Source: Dactylorhiza incarnata
Taxonomy: Eukaryota > Streptophyta > Magnoliopsida > Asparagales > Orchidaceae
Assembly (NCBI GenBank): GCA_033032865.1
Contig: JAWHQI010000121.1
Location: 930,001 to 994,000 of the forward strand
DNA length: 64,000 nt
Direction of reading: 5' to 3'
This document shows, one piece after another, positions 34,777 to 45,997 of the stretch; position 1 is the stretch's first letter; each line of letters opens with the position of its first letter. A model generated the notes under the pieces. It made no database searches and was not told the origin of the DNA. It saw only the letters and a program-made list of their open reading frames with translations. Made by a program: the position numbers and the translations under genes.

Positions 34777-36484
34777 TGAAAGTGCACAGTGTACCTCTGA
34801 GTATTCTCTAGAGGGGGTGAATAGGGTTTTAAAAACTTTTATACCCTAGTTATGCACACATAATAAAATTGTTAAACAATATGCAATCATCAACACCAAA
34901 ATAGAATAAAGTAAGCTCAGATAAACTGAAACAGAAAAACAGTCAACTGTAAATGGGAAAGCACAGAAAATGCAATGCATAGAAGACACATAAATTTATA
35001 GTGGTTCCCAAAAATGTGGGTACTCCACTCTTCTACCACCCTGGTAGGAATGCACTAGCAGTGTCTGAGTCTTTTGATAAGGAGACTCTCAGATCCACTA
35101 AGTCTTTTGATAAGGATACTCTTAGAACCGCTGAGTCTTTTGATAAGGAGACTCTTATAACCACTGAATCCTTTGAAGAAAGATTCTTAAAAATCTGTTA
35201 CAGATTGTAGAATAAGAACAGAGAAAGGAGAAAAAGATAAGGAATGAGATTTTGCTATATGAATCCTTTGGCAACTATCACACAAGAGCTATCTTTTGAT
35301 ATTCTTCAGGATCTGTGTATAATGAACCCTTGCTTAAGATAGTGATGGTTGCAAGGGTGATAAGTTTTTGATCTTGATATACTCTATGTACTTTGATCGG
35401 GTTCCTGCTATGAGATGATGATGAAGAAGAAGAAGAAGAAGAAGCAGCAAACTGTTTTGATCTTTTCTCTACAGAGAAGTTGCTATGTTGTTCTGTGTTA
35501 GAGTTGAAAGAAGAGCAAGGAGAAGAACAAATAATAGGTTAGTTGGTTTTCTCTTCCTCCTTCTGAATACTTATTCTCTGTCATTTAGAGTTTGAATTTC
35601 TTTCCTTTTCTGGTCTCCCCTTGAAAGGAATGTGCATTGGACAATAAAGGTTTCCTTCCATTTTTGTTCCCGATCCGTCAAGACTGATTTGAATAACTTC
35701 CAAGAATGTCTTTTGTTGTGTCTCTGAAATACTTCATTCCATTCTTGGCAATAAACGAGTTGTTAGAGAATAGGTTTCATCCTTGCAGATCATCTGGAAG
35801 CGCACCAGAAAGGACAGCAGAGAACATACTTTTTCTGACTGTATTCGACGTAGCGTCAAATTGAATTTATTTCTTATCGACACACCTCTGAGTTCTCATA
35901 GGAGTATCTCTGAAATCCTTCTTAGCTCTAACTGAACTCCGATGTCGACGTAGCGTCGAATTGACTTCCTTCTTATCGACGCACCTTTGAGTTTGTATAG
36001 AAGTGGCATCGAAATAGTTCTCAGCTCTGAATGAACTCAGATGTCAACATTACGTTGAATACTTCTCGACGTATCTGTCGAGTTGGAAGCTTGAACTTGG
36101 ACTTCAACTTCTGCGTCGAGTTGAAATAGAAGTTGCGTCGACTACTGAGATGACTTCGACTGGCTTGACCATCCGTGTCGAGTATATCTCGATGTTGCGT
36201 TGACTTCACTTGTTACTCTGACTACTTGACTGAGTTACTTTGACTTCTATTCGAAGTGGCTTCAACTTCCAGTCGAAGTTACGTTGACTTCTATTCGACG
36301 CAAGTTTTAACTCTGCTAAATTTTTGCTTGTCTTGACCTGGTCTTGACACTCTAAGGTGAGTGTGACATCCTAGGACACTTAATGACTATTTTACCATTT
36401 CTATATATATGGGTAATAATCCTAGAGAGTAAAATCACACATAGATAATTTGTTAAGTTAAATCAAAAAGAGTTTTTCCCAGCG
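34777..36484 (-). repeat. element B 5' LTR
   Basis: This 1708-bp partner of 10065-11736 has outer end CCCAGCG (two changes from CCCAACA) touching the AGAGA TSD. It contains the same three GAGTCTTTTGATAAGGAGAC words (35066-35175), a GAA microsatellite (35422-35445) and GTCGA-rich U3 (35840-36300). Confidence 0.94.
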
Positions 36485-36489
36485 AGAGA

Positions 36490-37287
36490 TATTTTAGATG
36501 AGCGGGAAGTTGCTTCAATTCTAAGATGGGTGGTTCTTCATATGATGTTTTGATTTTTTTTAATTTCTCTAAATTTAGTGGCTCGGGTGGTGTGGAGCGA
36601 GAAACTTCTTATAAACAAAAGAGCTCGGAGAGTCGGAATCGTCACTCGATGAGGATACTAACTCGAGAAGAGAATAAAATTCATTTTCAAAATACTCTTC
36701 TAGGTAGAAACACGAATCGTCATTCTCTAAGGTATTTCATATTGAGGGATTTATACTAAAAGTAACTTCATCATCTCCAACCCGTAGGAGGAACTTTCTG
36801 TTACTTACGTCGATAGTTGTTCGGGAGGTGGCAAGGAAGGGGCAGCCGAGTATGAGGGGTACTTCGACATCCTCTTCGATATCAAGAATGACAAAGTCCA
36901 CCGGGAAGATGAACTTGTCAACCTTAACGAGCACATCGTCCACTATCCCTACTTGATATTTTAATGAACGATCGGCGAGTTGGATACTCATTCGGGTGGG
37001 GCTAGGATTGCCTAAACCAACAATTTAAGCAACAAAAATGACATGAGGTTTATACTTGCTCCAAGATCAGCTAAGGCGTGTTTTACTAACGAATTGCCAA
37101 ATATGCACGGGATGAAGAACCATCCCGAGTCATTTGCTTTTTGGGGCAATTTGTTAAGTATAACCACGGAGCATTCTGCGTTTAAGGAAATATGCGAGAT
37201 ATCTTCAAGTTTCTTTTTATTGGAGAGCAACTCCTTGAGATATTTCGCATACTTCGACATTTGAGAGAGCCTCGCAGAAGGGTACAT
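36490..37287 (-). pseudogene. Athila protease region
   Basis: Minus-strand reading gives LSQMSKYAKYLKELLSNKKKLED, then the aspartic protease motif ALADLGASINLM near 37020-37060. After a shift it gives VGIVDDVLVKVDKFIFPVDF and VPLILGCPFLATSRTTIDV (36990-36740), the usual flap and second half. A linker read with several stops ends in LELKQLPAHLKYL at about 36530-36490, where element B is inserted. The next codons of the Athila frame resume below 10060. Frameshifts make it inactive. Confidence 0.87.
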
Positions 37288-37299
37288 TAATATGAATTT

Positions 37300-38860
37300 G
37301 TTTTAAAATTTCTAAAAAATGGTTGTACTTTTCTCGGCGCGCTCGCTCCTAAGCTTAGACGGATAAGGAATATTTGAACTAGAAGCTTGCGGAGCTAACG
37401 TAGTGGGCAAATTCGAAGATAAAATAGGAGGAGGAGGAGGAGTAATTACCTTAGGTTAGTCCTATTTTGAAACCACCTCTTTTCCGCTGCGAAGGGTAAT
37501 CACGTTCGTGGTCTCCCTTGGATTCGGCTCCGTATTTCCCGGTAGAGCTCCTTGCTGACGCTTGGAGAACATTTTTGCTAGCTGCCCCACACGTTTCTCT
37601 AAAGTTTTCATCAATCCGGTGAGGTTCTGTATGTTCGATTCATTTGTAGCAATATATTTTGCAAAGATCTCTTCAAGTGGAGAGGGCTTTTACTGTTGCG
37701 GTGGAAAACCTGGTGGATTAAAATTTAGAGGGGGATTTGGATTAATAGGTTGATTAAGATTTAAAGGGCGATGAGCATTTCCTTGATTGCTCCATGAGAA
37801 ATTCAGATGATTCCAATAACCCGCATTGTAGGTGTTGTTATACGGAGTGGTGTTCGGGTTATAAGGCCGAGGCAGATTTTCCATGTAATCAACTTGCTCT
37901 TCGATTAAAATATTATTATTTTCCCAAGGAGGAGTGGCGGAGGAAGCAAACATCTCTGGCACTTACTTTGTTAAGCGCTCAACTTGTAAAGCTAAATTTG
38001 AAGTAGCGTCTATTTCAAAAAAAAAATCGGCTTGCTAGGCCGCGCTCGGGGCATATTCCACTGATACACATTCATGGTCATCTCCTCAAAAAGCTTTTGA
38101 GAGGCCTCTGGTGTTTTCTTATTTAAAGTACCCCCGGCGACCGCATCAATTATTTGACTTGTTTGGAAATTCAAGTCATTATAAAATATTTGCACTTGCT
38201 GCCAAGTTTACTGTGCGTTGTGAGGGCATCTACGCAAAAGCTCATTGAAGCGCTCACATGTATCATAGAGAGTGTCCGAGTCGATTTGCACAAATGAGGC
38301 AATATCCGTGCGCATTTTGGCGGTCTTGCAGACGGAAAATAGATAGTAAGGAATTTTTCCGCCATATCGGCCCATGTAGTGATGGACTCCTTAAAAAGGG
38401 AGTCCAATCATTGCTTGGCCTTAGACCGCAAAGAAAAAGGAAAAAGGCGCAATCGAATGGCGTCAGCGGTGACGCTATTGATTTTGAAAGTGTCGCAAAT
38501 TTCAAAAAAATTAGAAATATGAGAGTTTGGATCTTCGCCCTGGTGACCATCGAAGGTCACCGATTGTTGCACCATTTGAATGGTGCTGGACTTGATCTCA
38601 AAGTTATTGTTCGTCACCGCGGGGGGAACAATACTTGACTGTGTGCCTTCCAAATTCGGCCGTGCATAATAGGACATCATCCTTTGCTGGGCCTCATTAG
38701 GATATGGCGGATTAGGCTCACCCATATTTGATGTGGTAGTGTCCCTGATCGACTCTTCGGGTTCTAAGTTTGTATCCTGATCACGAGAACAGCGTCACCG
38801 CAAAAGGGTTCGCTCGATCTCTGGATCAAAAGGAATACTCGAAGAGCTACCTCGGGTCAT
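37300..38860 (-). pseudogene. Athila gag
   Basis: The probable ATG at 38860 opens MTRGSSSSIPFDPEIERTLL, with a TGA at about codon 22. It continues MGEPNPPYP, FDGHQGEDPNSHISNFFEIC and RLRLFPFSLRSKAKQ (a stop follows), then SITTWADMAEKFLTIYFP. After shifts come IIDAVAGGTLNKKT and YNAGYWNHLNFSWSNQ. These are the standard signposts of the Athila/retrotransposon gag family. A short Pro/Asn-rich part leads to the protease. Three or more frame breaks. Confidence 0.88.
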
Positions 38861-38995
38861 ACACTAGGAAAAATAAGAATGGTGAGATAAGAGAAAAAAG
38901 AAAGAGATACGAGAAAAGAGAGAATAATAAAACGAAAGAAAGAGAGAAACATAAATTATATTTTTTTTTGTTCTTTGTAGGCGGATTAAATTAGT

Positions 38996-39083
38996 CTTGG
39001 ACTTCCCGAGGTATACCACGCGAAGGGTTCTCACCGGTACTAGGAGGTGTGCTATGATGATAACTCAAACGTACTTTTCCAAG
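38996..39083 (-). other. conserved structured element, copy 2 (Athila 5' leader)
   Basis: An 88-nt block between PBS and gag. The ends CTTGGA and TCCAAG pair, where copy 1 has the matching pair CTTAGA/TCTAAG, a compensatory change. It shares ACTTCCCGAGG, GGGTTCTCACC, GGTACTAGGAGGTGTGCT and GATGATAACTCAAA with the other copies. Confidence 0.72.
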
Positions 39084-39180
39084 ATTTAAATTACACCTTT
39101 AAGTTTTTTTTTTTGAAACAAATAAAGAAAAAAACGATAAAATTAATAGCTATACTCTTTTCAAAATATCAACCTAAGTT

Positions 39181-39196
39181 CCCGGCAACGGCACCA
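39181..39196 (-). other. Athila primer binding site
   Basis: The complement reads TGGTGCCGTTGCCGGG about 6 bases inside the 5' LTR. This is the Asp-tRNA type sequence (usually TGGCGCCGTTGCC...) used by Athila elements, with one difference. Confidence 0.82.
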
Positions 39197-39202
39197 AAAA
39201 CT

Positions 39203-40950
39203 TGATATGAAAATTCTCGGAAATTGCGATTTTAAAAGCAAAGCAAGCGGTTTATGATGATATTCTCCAAACTTATATCCAACGAAGGCAAGTGTGCATT
39301 ATCGTCTATAGTATATGATATTTTATAAATATCAAGGTCGTATTCCTGGAGCGCGTTGATTACTTCTACTTCGAGGAGGTCACTATTATCTTATCTATTA
39401 AATTTTGAAGAGTTTTCTTAACTAAAGAGACAATTTGCAAGGTAAAAGAAAGGCTTAGACAATGATTAAAGAGCTTAATGCTCAATCTAATATCACCATG
39501 GAGTGAGAAATATCAAAAGTTGATAAAAATAATTATAATTCCTTTTAAGTAAACTACTTGACCGTGGAGGTTCACGAAGCTTGAACATGCCTCTCTCGAG
39601 GGAAATGTCCTACTAAGTTTAGGAAAATTCAACAAAACTCTCGTTCGTTAATCGAATACCTAAAACTTGCTTTTCACTGTGAACTCCGCTATTGGATTTG
39701 ACTCCAATCCGGGAGATTTACGTCATTCTCTCTCGAGGGGTGCGTGCAACTCACTTCACCCTTGAGCGATTGATTCATGTCTTGAGCCTCTCGGCTAGCT
39801 AAGTATGAAAACTTAAGTGAAAACCATATATCGAAAATATGGTCTCACTAAATAAAAATCAAGGGTAAATCAAAAGTGTTACTTAAATGGAAAAAGAGAG
39901 CTAACAATTCATAACCTGATTATCTCATCCTCGGATCATTTCGATCGAGCACTAATGTGAATTTAGTTAATCATGATGGAGGGGAGAAAAGAAAAGAAAT
40001 GAGATTGCATGAAAAATTAACTAAATTTAGAGAGAGAAAATGAAAGAAAACAAGCTAAATTTTATTTAAAACCAAAGTGATTACAAGCTTACGAAAATTT
40101 ACACTACTAGAAAAGAAAAAATTACAAGCCTTCACTAAACGGTTGCACGAAAGAAAAACTAGAACATTACTTAAGAGAAAAGAAGAGTGAGAGAGAGAAC
40201 ATGAAAAGTAAAGACATGAAGAAAAACACTTGAAAACAGCAACTACAACAACTAGCAGCACCTCCCATCTCCAAAATTCTAAACCCTGGAGACAAGGAGA
40301 CCTGGAATTTATAGAAAAAAATTTCAGGTTACACGCCCTCGGTCACGCCCGTGACCAAGGGCATGTAACTACTGTTTTGCTGGCTCTGACATCAGAGTGG
40401 GGCTTGCGGGACGGCGCAGCAAAAATTGGCAATTACACGCCCGTGACTTGAAGGTCATGGTCGTGTACTTGGGTGGTTGCAATAAATGCAGCGTGAGCTT
40501 GAGTGTGGCGCGCCGAAAGTCAGACATCACGCGGGAGAGTCACGGGCGTAACATGCTGGAACACGGGCGTGAGTTGTGCGGCAACATTAGATTCGGTGGC
40601 TGACATGCCCACGTGGAAAGATGGAAAGGATCATTAAAATAACACGCCCTCTGTCACGGGCGTGACCGAGGGCGTGACTTCTGGAACACGGGCGTGACTT
40701 GTGGAGATGAGCTCAAATCGCGCAGCAGCAACTATGGATGTAAATTATGATTACACGCCCTTGGTCACGGGTGTGACCGAGGGCGTGTAATGCAAATTGT
40801 CACAAAAATCTGCAAAATTACACAAAATGCTAAATTAGGTTCAAATTAAAGAAAAGAACTATTTATAAGCTAATATTGACATAAACAGAGAATCCGATTA
40901 ACTAAATACTAACAATTTATAATAAAAAATTATATAAAACCTACTTATCA
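39203..40950 (-). repeat. Athila 5' LTR
   Basis: This 1748-bp partner of 4166-5955 starts TGATATGAAAATTC and ends TTATCA. It contains repeated CACGGGCGTGAC and ACACGCCCTCGGTCACG inverted words (40330-40790). Confidence 0.93.
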
Positions 40951-40955
40951 ATGCT

Positions 40956-41060
40956 GATTAAATTAGAAATATTAATAGATTTATTTATGGTTCTAAAAAA
41001 TAAGTTATTAAAAACTTTGTTCAACCTAAAGGTCAAAATTATTTAAAATCTCAGTTTGAT
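40956..41060 (+). pseudogene. hAT transposase, continuation after Athila
   Basis: Directly after the TSD the + strand reads IRNINRFIYGSKK, then VIKNFV, with stops, in line with the hAT segment that normally follows the CHILNLIVQD motif. Downstream the reading is lost. No C-terminal dimerisation motif is recognisable up to 44057. Confidence 0.5.
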
Positions 41061-41237
41061 ATGTTTTTTTTGTTATAACTCAATGTTTAAATGTAAAAAA
41101 GTGTAGTGCAACAAAAGTCTTACTTAAGGAATTTTATTTGAGTACTAAATTACATTAATAAATGAACAAATAGGGAAATAATTGAATCATATATAAATAT
41201 ATTGAGATGTTTGTGTAGAGCCACGGTTACATTATCA

Positions 41238-42200
41238 AGTGCATACTACTACTACAAGATATAGGTTTTACAACGACGTTTTTAATGTGACGTTTTTATA
41301 ACGTCGCTGTTAGTTTTGTATTTAGCGACATTTTTTTTAAAAACGTCGCAAATACAAAATTAAGCATTAGTCACGCTTTATATGAAAAACTTCAACATAC
41401 ATGTTTAATTTTTGTGACGATTATTTTTAAAACGTCACAAAAACATATGATCTCAATACAAGAAAATTGGCTATTAGTGACAATATTTGTGACAGAATAT
41501 ATTTTGTTACTAAATACGTAGTTTTATGATGAAATTAGAAGTCGGTCACTGAATAATGATTTCATTAAATTATTGACTAAAATAAATATTTAGTCACTAC
41601 AAATATTTCTGAACTAATAACTACTAAATTAAACCTTCTCACCTAAATGAAAATATTTATAACTTGGATCCCTCCTAAATAAACCAGTATATTAAAAATA
41701 TTTTGATTAATGGCAATGCTCGGCTTGGTTATAAGCGCCCCATTCTTTTCCATAAACCCGCAACCCTGACCTTCTCATTTGAGATTCGACGATTCCATCT
41801 CCTGCAAGTCGCTCGACATCTCAAGTCACTCCTCGTTGGATTCCTTCAAGTCATTCCTTGCCGACATCATTCACGTAGTCACTAATAATATTATTATCAT
41901 GACACAATTTAAAGTTGATCATTGAATAATCAATTTCACATGATTGGCGACCGGAATATTTATTTAGTCACTAAAAATAATTTTTTATTGACAAAAAATA
42001 TTTCATCCCTAAATTATTATTACTATTGTGACGAAAAAAAATAGTCAAAGAACATATTTTCCAATAATTAGTGATGGCATAAAAAATTTGATCAATAAAA
42101 AATGTATTTAGTGACTTACAAACTTGTCACTAAAATTTTAATTTTTGAATGAAATGTTTTTGAATACTATATAAATTTTAATTTTCAAGGAATACAAAAA
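41238..42200. mobile_element. degenerate CACTA-like terminal fragments
   Basis: ACTACTACAAGATATAGG at 41247 and TACAAGAAAATTGGC at 41458 resemble CACTA transposon termini (CACTACAAGAAA type). Subterminal words (GACGTTTTTATAACGTCGC, TAGTGAC/GTCACTA) follow in both orientations as far as about 42160. No matching right end was found, so this is debris. A GC-richer patch at 41700-41880 holds a 60-codon frame with no recognisable family and may be captured sequence. Confidence 0.4.
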
Positions 42201-42845
42201 AAAAACACGAGCGACTAGCTTTTTAAATGAATTAAGATTATATACATCAATAATATTTCACAATTTTATAAGTATGAATAAAATAAATAACTTTAATTTT
42301 TATAGAATGGTGATAATTCAAATTTCATAGCTATCATATTATGTCGATTATGACTGAATATTATTATGCCATGAAATGATTCCAATATATTTCACAAGTT
42401 AAGACGAATGTCTCGGATTTTGAAGAAAATATAAGTGCATTTGACTATTACCGAAGAAAAATAAATTTCAAACATTTACGTAATTTTTTTAACTATTTAT
42501 AATATCGATATATTGTGCTTTTTAATATTTTTAATTTTAATGATTTATATTTCTAATTTCTAAATGTTATCATCATTAAATATGTAATTGAATTTTGTAA
42601 TTTTAATTTGAATTAATAAAGTCAAATTTAAAATTTCATTTGTTAATTTTGGTACACATTTATATTATATAGCTTGCAAATGCCATAGTAAATATGAAAA
42701 ATATCAGCGCCTTCGATCGGCAACACAAAAGTACTTTTTACACAGATGTTTAAAATAGATTTTGTACAGGAAATTAATTTTACACAAACCTGTAAAAATA
42801 TTCTCAAAATTTCCTATACTTAAATAATGTGAAGCTTCACGGTAG

Positions 42846-42848
<3 letters not shown>
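42200..42848. other. AT-rich stretch of the hAT right arm
   Basis: Very AT-rich, no domain or repeat recognised. Probably decayed hAT interior. Confidence 0.4.
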
Positions 42849-42920
<72 letters not shown>

Positions 42921-42921
42921 G
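42849..42921. repeat. AAT trinucleotide microsatellite
   Basis: About 24 uninterrupted AAT/TAA units. The tyrosine-rich minus-strand frame across it is a by-product. Confidence 0.97.
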
Positions 42922-43161
42922 CAAGTAAAATAATCGATTTATAATAATATGCAAGTAAAATATTACGTGAAACAGATAATATGCAAGTTAAATAACACAA
43001 GTAAAATATTCAACTCTATAATCTTAAATCCACAATTCATATATATTTTTTGAAATACCAGCCATAAGGATGTATTCATTGAGGAAACTCAAGAGACATC
43101 GGCTTAAGTACATGTGGTGGTAGACAAGACGGCTCATAAAAAAACTAGCAGGAAGAACATG

Positions 43162-43483
43162 GAGAAAATTTTCTGTGAGATACACGCACGAGGAAGATCG
43201 TGGGGGAAATACAAAATTCTCCTATGTTTTCTATTTTTTTACAAAATAAATCACGAAACATTGATCTATGTATTTGTACGCTCATTTTAAGTACCCATAT
43301 GACTATATTTTGAAGTGAAAATACAACTGTAAAAAGGTCCATTTTTTGAACTAAAAATCGAGTCCTTTTTTTTGAACTAAAATCCAGTCCATTTTTACAA
43401 TCAATGAAAATCCAGTTGTATTTATGAACTAAAAAAGGTCCCCCACAGATCTCCCGTGCGGGTATCTCACAGAAAATTCTCTC
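43162..43483. mobile_element. Mutator-type MITE, 322 bp
   Basis: An exact 9-bp TSD AAGAACATG lies at 43153-43161 and 43484-43492. Terminal inverted repeats of about 45 bp begin GAGAAAATTTTCTGTGAGAT on the left and GAGAGAATTTTCTGTGAGAT on the right (inverted). There is no coding capacity. A 9-bp TSD with long TIRs is the hallmark of MULEs. The minus-strand open frame 43145-43546 is produced by the element itself. Confidence 0.92.
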
Positions 43484-43492
43484 AAGAACATG

Positions 43493-43860
43493 AGCCACCG
43501 GCCTTCTCTTAGGAACAATTGAAGGAGACGAACATTCATCGAACATACACTGCCGCGAGCTCCTCGTCTTTTTATATACTTGGAAATAAGATTTTAACTT
43601 AGCTTGTTTCTTTGTACTAATCTTTCTTTTGCAGGGACCTGATTGATTGTTTAGGGTTTAAGGTTTTTCGTTTCATTATTTTATTATTTTTTGTTTTTTT
43701 GATTCGTTACTCAGAATTTGATGCAGGATCTTTTTCTGCCACTGAGAAGAGTCGGCCAAGGTCTTGCGAGCTCCTTCAGAGAGGTGAATCCACTGCCACA
43801 ATTCATATTAATGCACAAATAATTATATTCAAATTGGAAGTTCAAGAAATTAGTATATAA
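43493..43860 (+). other. possible captured exon in the hAT right arm
   Basis: A CT-rich run ends in TTTTGCAG/GGACC near 43635. A later ATG (about 43722) opens 21 codons (MQDLFLPLRRVGQGL ...) ending at a donor-like GAG/GTGAAT near 43785. The arrangement looks like a 5' exon pair of a host gene. I cannot identify the gene, and chance is possible. Confidence 0.25.
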
Positions 43861-44078
43861 CCTCGATGGAGGTCAGCGGGTTAGGGCCAGCCCTAGCCTG
43901 ACCTGGGCCCATTCAACGCTAGGTTTTCGGGCTCTCCAATCCCTTCTTTCAAAGGGTGCCCGGTCCTATCATAGGCCCGATTTGACTAGAGCCCAGCCTG
44001 GGCCCAACAGAAATAAAGCTCGTGTCTGGTGGCCTTTTTTGCACGCCTAGACTCCTAGTTATCGCCGTGGTTTCATTA

Positions 44079-45826
44079 TGTTGGGACCAGTGCCCAGCAA
44101 TGTTCCTGATTTGAAAAATGTCCAGATCAATGATAAGTACAATATGTATTTGATGGTTTGCTAAGTTTATGTTTGCAGAGAATAAACAATATGTTCAGTA
44201 CTTCTCGAATTTCACTAAGTACAATATCGTCGAGAAGGACATGACATATCGTCGAAAAAGTACTCATGTATCGACGAGAGCGCGTACAGAGATAAGCTGA
44301 AGGTTCATATCAGTTATCGTCGATATGATATGGACAATTCGACATTATCGTTGTGACACTAAAGCACACACGACGATATCGTCGTAAGGAATAAAAAGAA
44401 TCGATCAAGTTAAATATCGTCGTGTCAATCTGTATCACACGACGATATCATTGTACGACTTAAGACAGTATTCGAAGTGTCGACGACATCGTCGTAAAGA
44501 AGTCTCGTCAACGAGAAGACTAAGAGAGAACTTGTGTAGGCAGCTGATAGAAGAAGAATGACTTGTTGTCAAAAAGATCAAAACGATATCGACAAGAAGT
44601 AAGAGTGATCAAGACGATATTGCCGAAAAGACAGTATGGTTTCAACGATACCGTCGAGAAGACCACAAGACGCATCAAGATTACGACGACATCTTTCAGA
44701 TAACTTCATGTCGTTGTAATACAAGTACAACTGAGATATCTTGTATCGTCAAGATATTCTCCTCTAAAGAAGATTGAAGAAGACTTGAAGAATAGTACAA
44801 GTCCAAGATGGATCGGCGTAACGACAAGTCTTGTCGGCGAAATGTTGTCAATGTCGTCGAAACATTGCATATATCGTCGAGATAGATCAAGACAACTCAA
44901 ATCGTGTTGTCTGCAATTAATGTCGCCGCCTGGTGGTCCTATCAGCGCGTGCATTTAAGGAATGAGCCTCTGACACTTAAGGTACATTCTAGGAGACCGT
45001 TAGCCGGCTCCTCAGAGATATAAAAGGGATAAGTGTCTGCCATAAAAGGACACAATGAATACACGCAAGCATTTTCTTAATAGAACAGTAATACGACTGC
45101 GTGAAGAAGAAACAAGAACCAGAGAACAAGAAAATTTTCATCAAGTTCTCCAAGTTTCAGTATAGCAACATTGGTTGATAAGAAGTGTTCCAGATTAAAG
45201 AAAGGACTGAAGAAGAATCTGTGGTGTTTAAAAGAAAGATCAAAAGCATTCTCTTCAAGTTCAAGAAGGCAATCTTCAACAGGCTAAGGAAGTTTCTTTA
45301 CTTTTTCTCTGTATAACATTTTATAAGCCTGAGCTGTAGGATCTATTTTCAGATCCGAGATTTGTAAGGCTTGAGGGCCTGAGCTGTAGGATCTATTTTC
45401 AAATCTGAGATTTGTAAAGCTTGAGGGCCTGAGCTATAAGATTTGGTTCAGATCTGAGTGTAGGGATTGAGTGCCTGAGTGTAGGGCTTGAGGGCCTAAG
45501 CGTAGGGCTTGAGGGCTTGAGTGTAGCGCTTGAGGGCCTGAGATTGTAGAGCTTGTGGGCTCGAGTTTTGGAGGAGTTTGTCGACTCTAGTACACTGCTA
45601 GATAGGCGCAGAGGGACAATGGACTACTCAAATGCACCCTGCCTTGAGTAATCATTATAGATCTTTGAGTGCTTTCTGTGATTTGTTCTTAAACTTAAAA
45701 ACATTACACTAGGATCCTTTATAGAAAAGACTAGAAGAAAGAGGGGCAATATATTTTAAAATACCTATTCACACCCCCCCCCCCCCCCCCCCCCTTTAGG
45801 TGATTTGGCAACATCCATATCTAACA
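44079..45826 (+). repeat. element F 5' LTR
   Basis: A 1748-bp LTR from TGTTGGG to CTAACA. U3 (44220-44890) carries many ATCGTCGA/TCGACGAT words, including ACGACGATATCGTCG. It has a TATAAAAG box at 45019, tandem GAGGGCCTGAGC...GTAGG words (45315-45550) and a run of 21 C (45774-45794). Related to the LTR of element I. Confidence 0.9.
45019..45026 (+). promoter_or_regulatory. element F LTR TATA box
   Basis: TATAAAAG follows the GTCGA-rich U3 and precedes an A-rich leader; likely transcription start region. Confidence 0.6.
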
Positions 45827-45828
45827 TG

Positions 45829-45842
45829 TGGTATCAGAGGTA
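45829..45842 (+). other. element F primer binding site
   Basis: TGGTATCAGAGGTA two bases after the LTR; initiator-Met tRNA type. Confidence 0.9.
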
Positions 45843-45997
45843 GGTTGTACAAAGAAATCCCAACAGCTTGAATAGATCTTCCATTGAGTGTGTCAAATCA
45901 ACAACTCAAGAAGATTAAAGCTGTGTGAAGAAAATGAGAAGATTTAAGGCTAAGATGCTCAGATCTCTAACTGAAAGCAGTTGCAGCACTTCTTAAT

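Larger units (their letters stand above)
10065..36484 (-). mobile_element. SIRE-type Ty1/copia element 'B'
   Basis: Flanked by the exact TSD AGAGA (10060-10064 and 36485-36489). Its LTRs read TGTTGGG...CTTTCA in element sense; the outer TGTTGGG at 36478-36484 carries two substitutions. Minus-strand order: 5' LTR, PBS, gag (split by D), protease-integrase-RT-RNase H, leader, extra ORF2 (split by C), PPT, 3' LTR. The net length of about 11 kb and an extra ORF after pol match SIRE/Maximus copia elements. All genes are broken and several catalytic residues are replaced. Confidence 0.93.
4166..40950 (-). mobile_element. Athila-type Ty3/gypsy retrotransposon
   Basis: It is bounded by LTRs that begin TGATATGAAAATTC and end CTACTTATCA, and flanked by a 5-bp TSD ATGTT (4161-4165) and ATGCT (40951-40955). 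On the minus strand the order is LTR, PBS, leader, gag, protease, RT, RNase H, integrase, long 3' region, LTR. Removing nested element B leaves about 10.4 kb, typical of Athila. All coding parts carry stops or frameshifts. The LTRs differ at many positions (1790 vs 1748 bp), so the insertion is old. It split the hAT transposase and was later split by element B just upstream of RT. Confidence 0.92.
2864..44057 (+). mobile_element. hAT DNA transposon, decayed, host of nest 1
   Basis: Seen: a candidate 8-bp TSD GTTATCAC at 2856-2863 and GTTATCGC at 44058-44065 (7 of 8 match). Terminal sequence TAGGTGCAAATAAAG starts at 2866, and its inverted relative TAGGCGTGCAAAAAAGG reads inward from 44049. 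Both subterminal regions (2880-3050, 43860-44040) carry GGCC-rich words, as many plant hATs do. Without the Athila insertion and the MITE the element is about 4.1 kb, a usual size for an autonomous hAT. A transposase pseudogene lies inside. The exact ends are less certain than the identity, because the right end has a few extra bases outside the TIR-like word. Confidence 0.72.

Noticed and set aside
42704..43000. Poly-tyrosine minus-strand frame
   Set aside because: By-product of the AAT microsatellite.
43145..43546. 133-codon minus-strand frame
   Set aside because: Spans the MITE from TIR to TIR; no domain.
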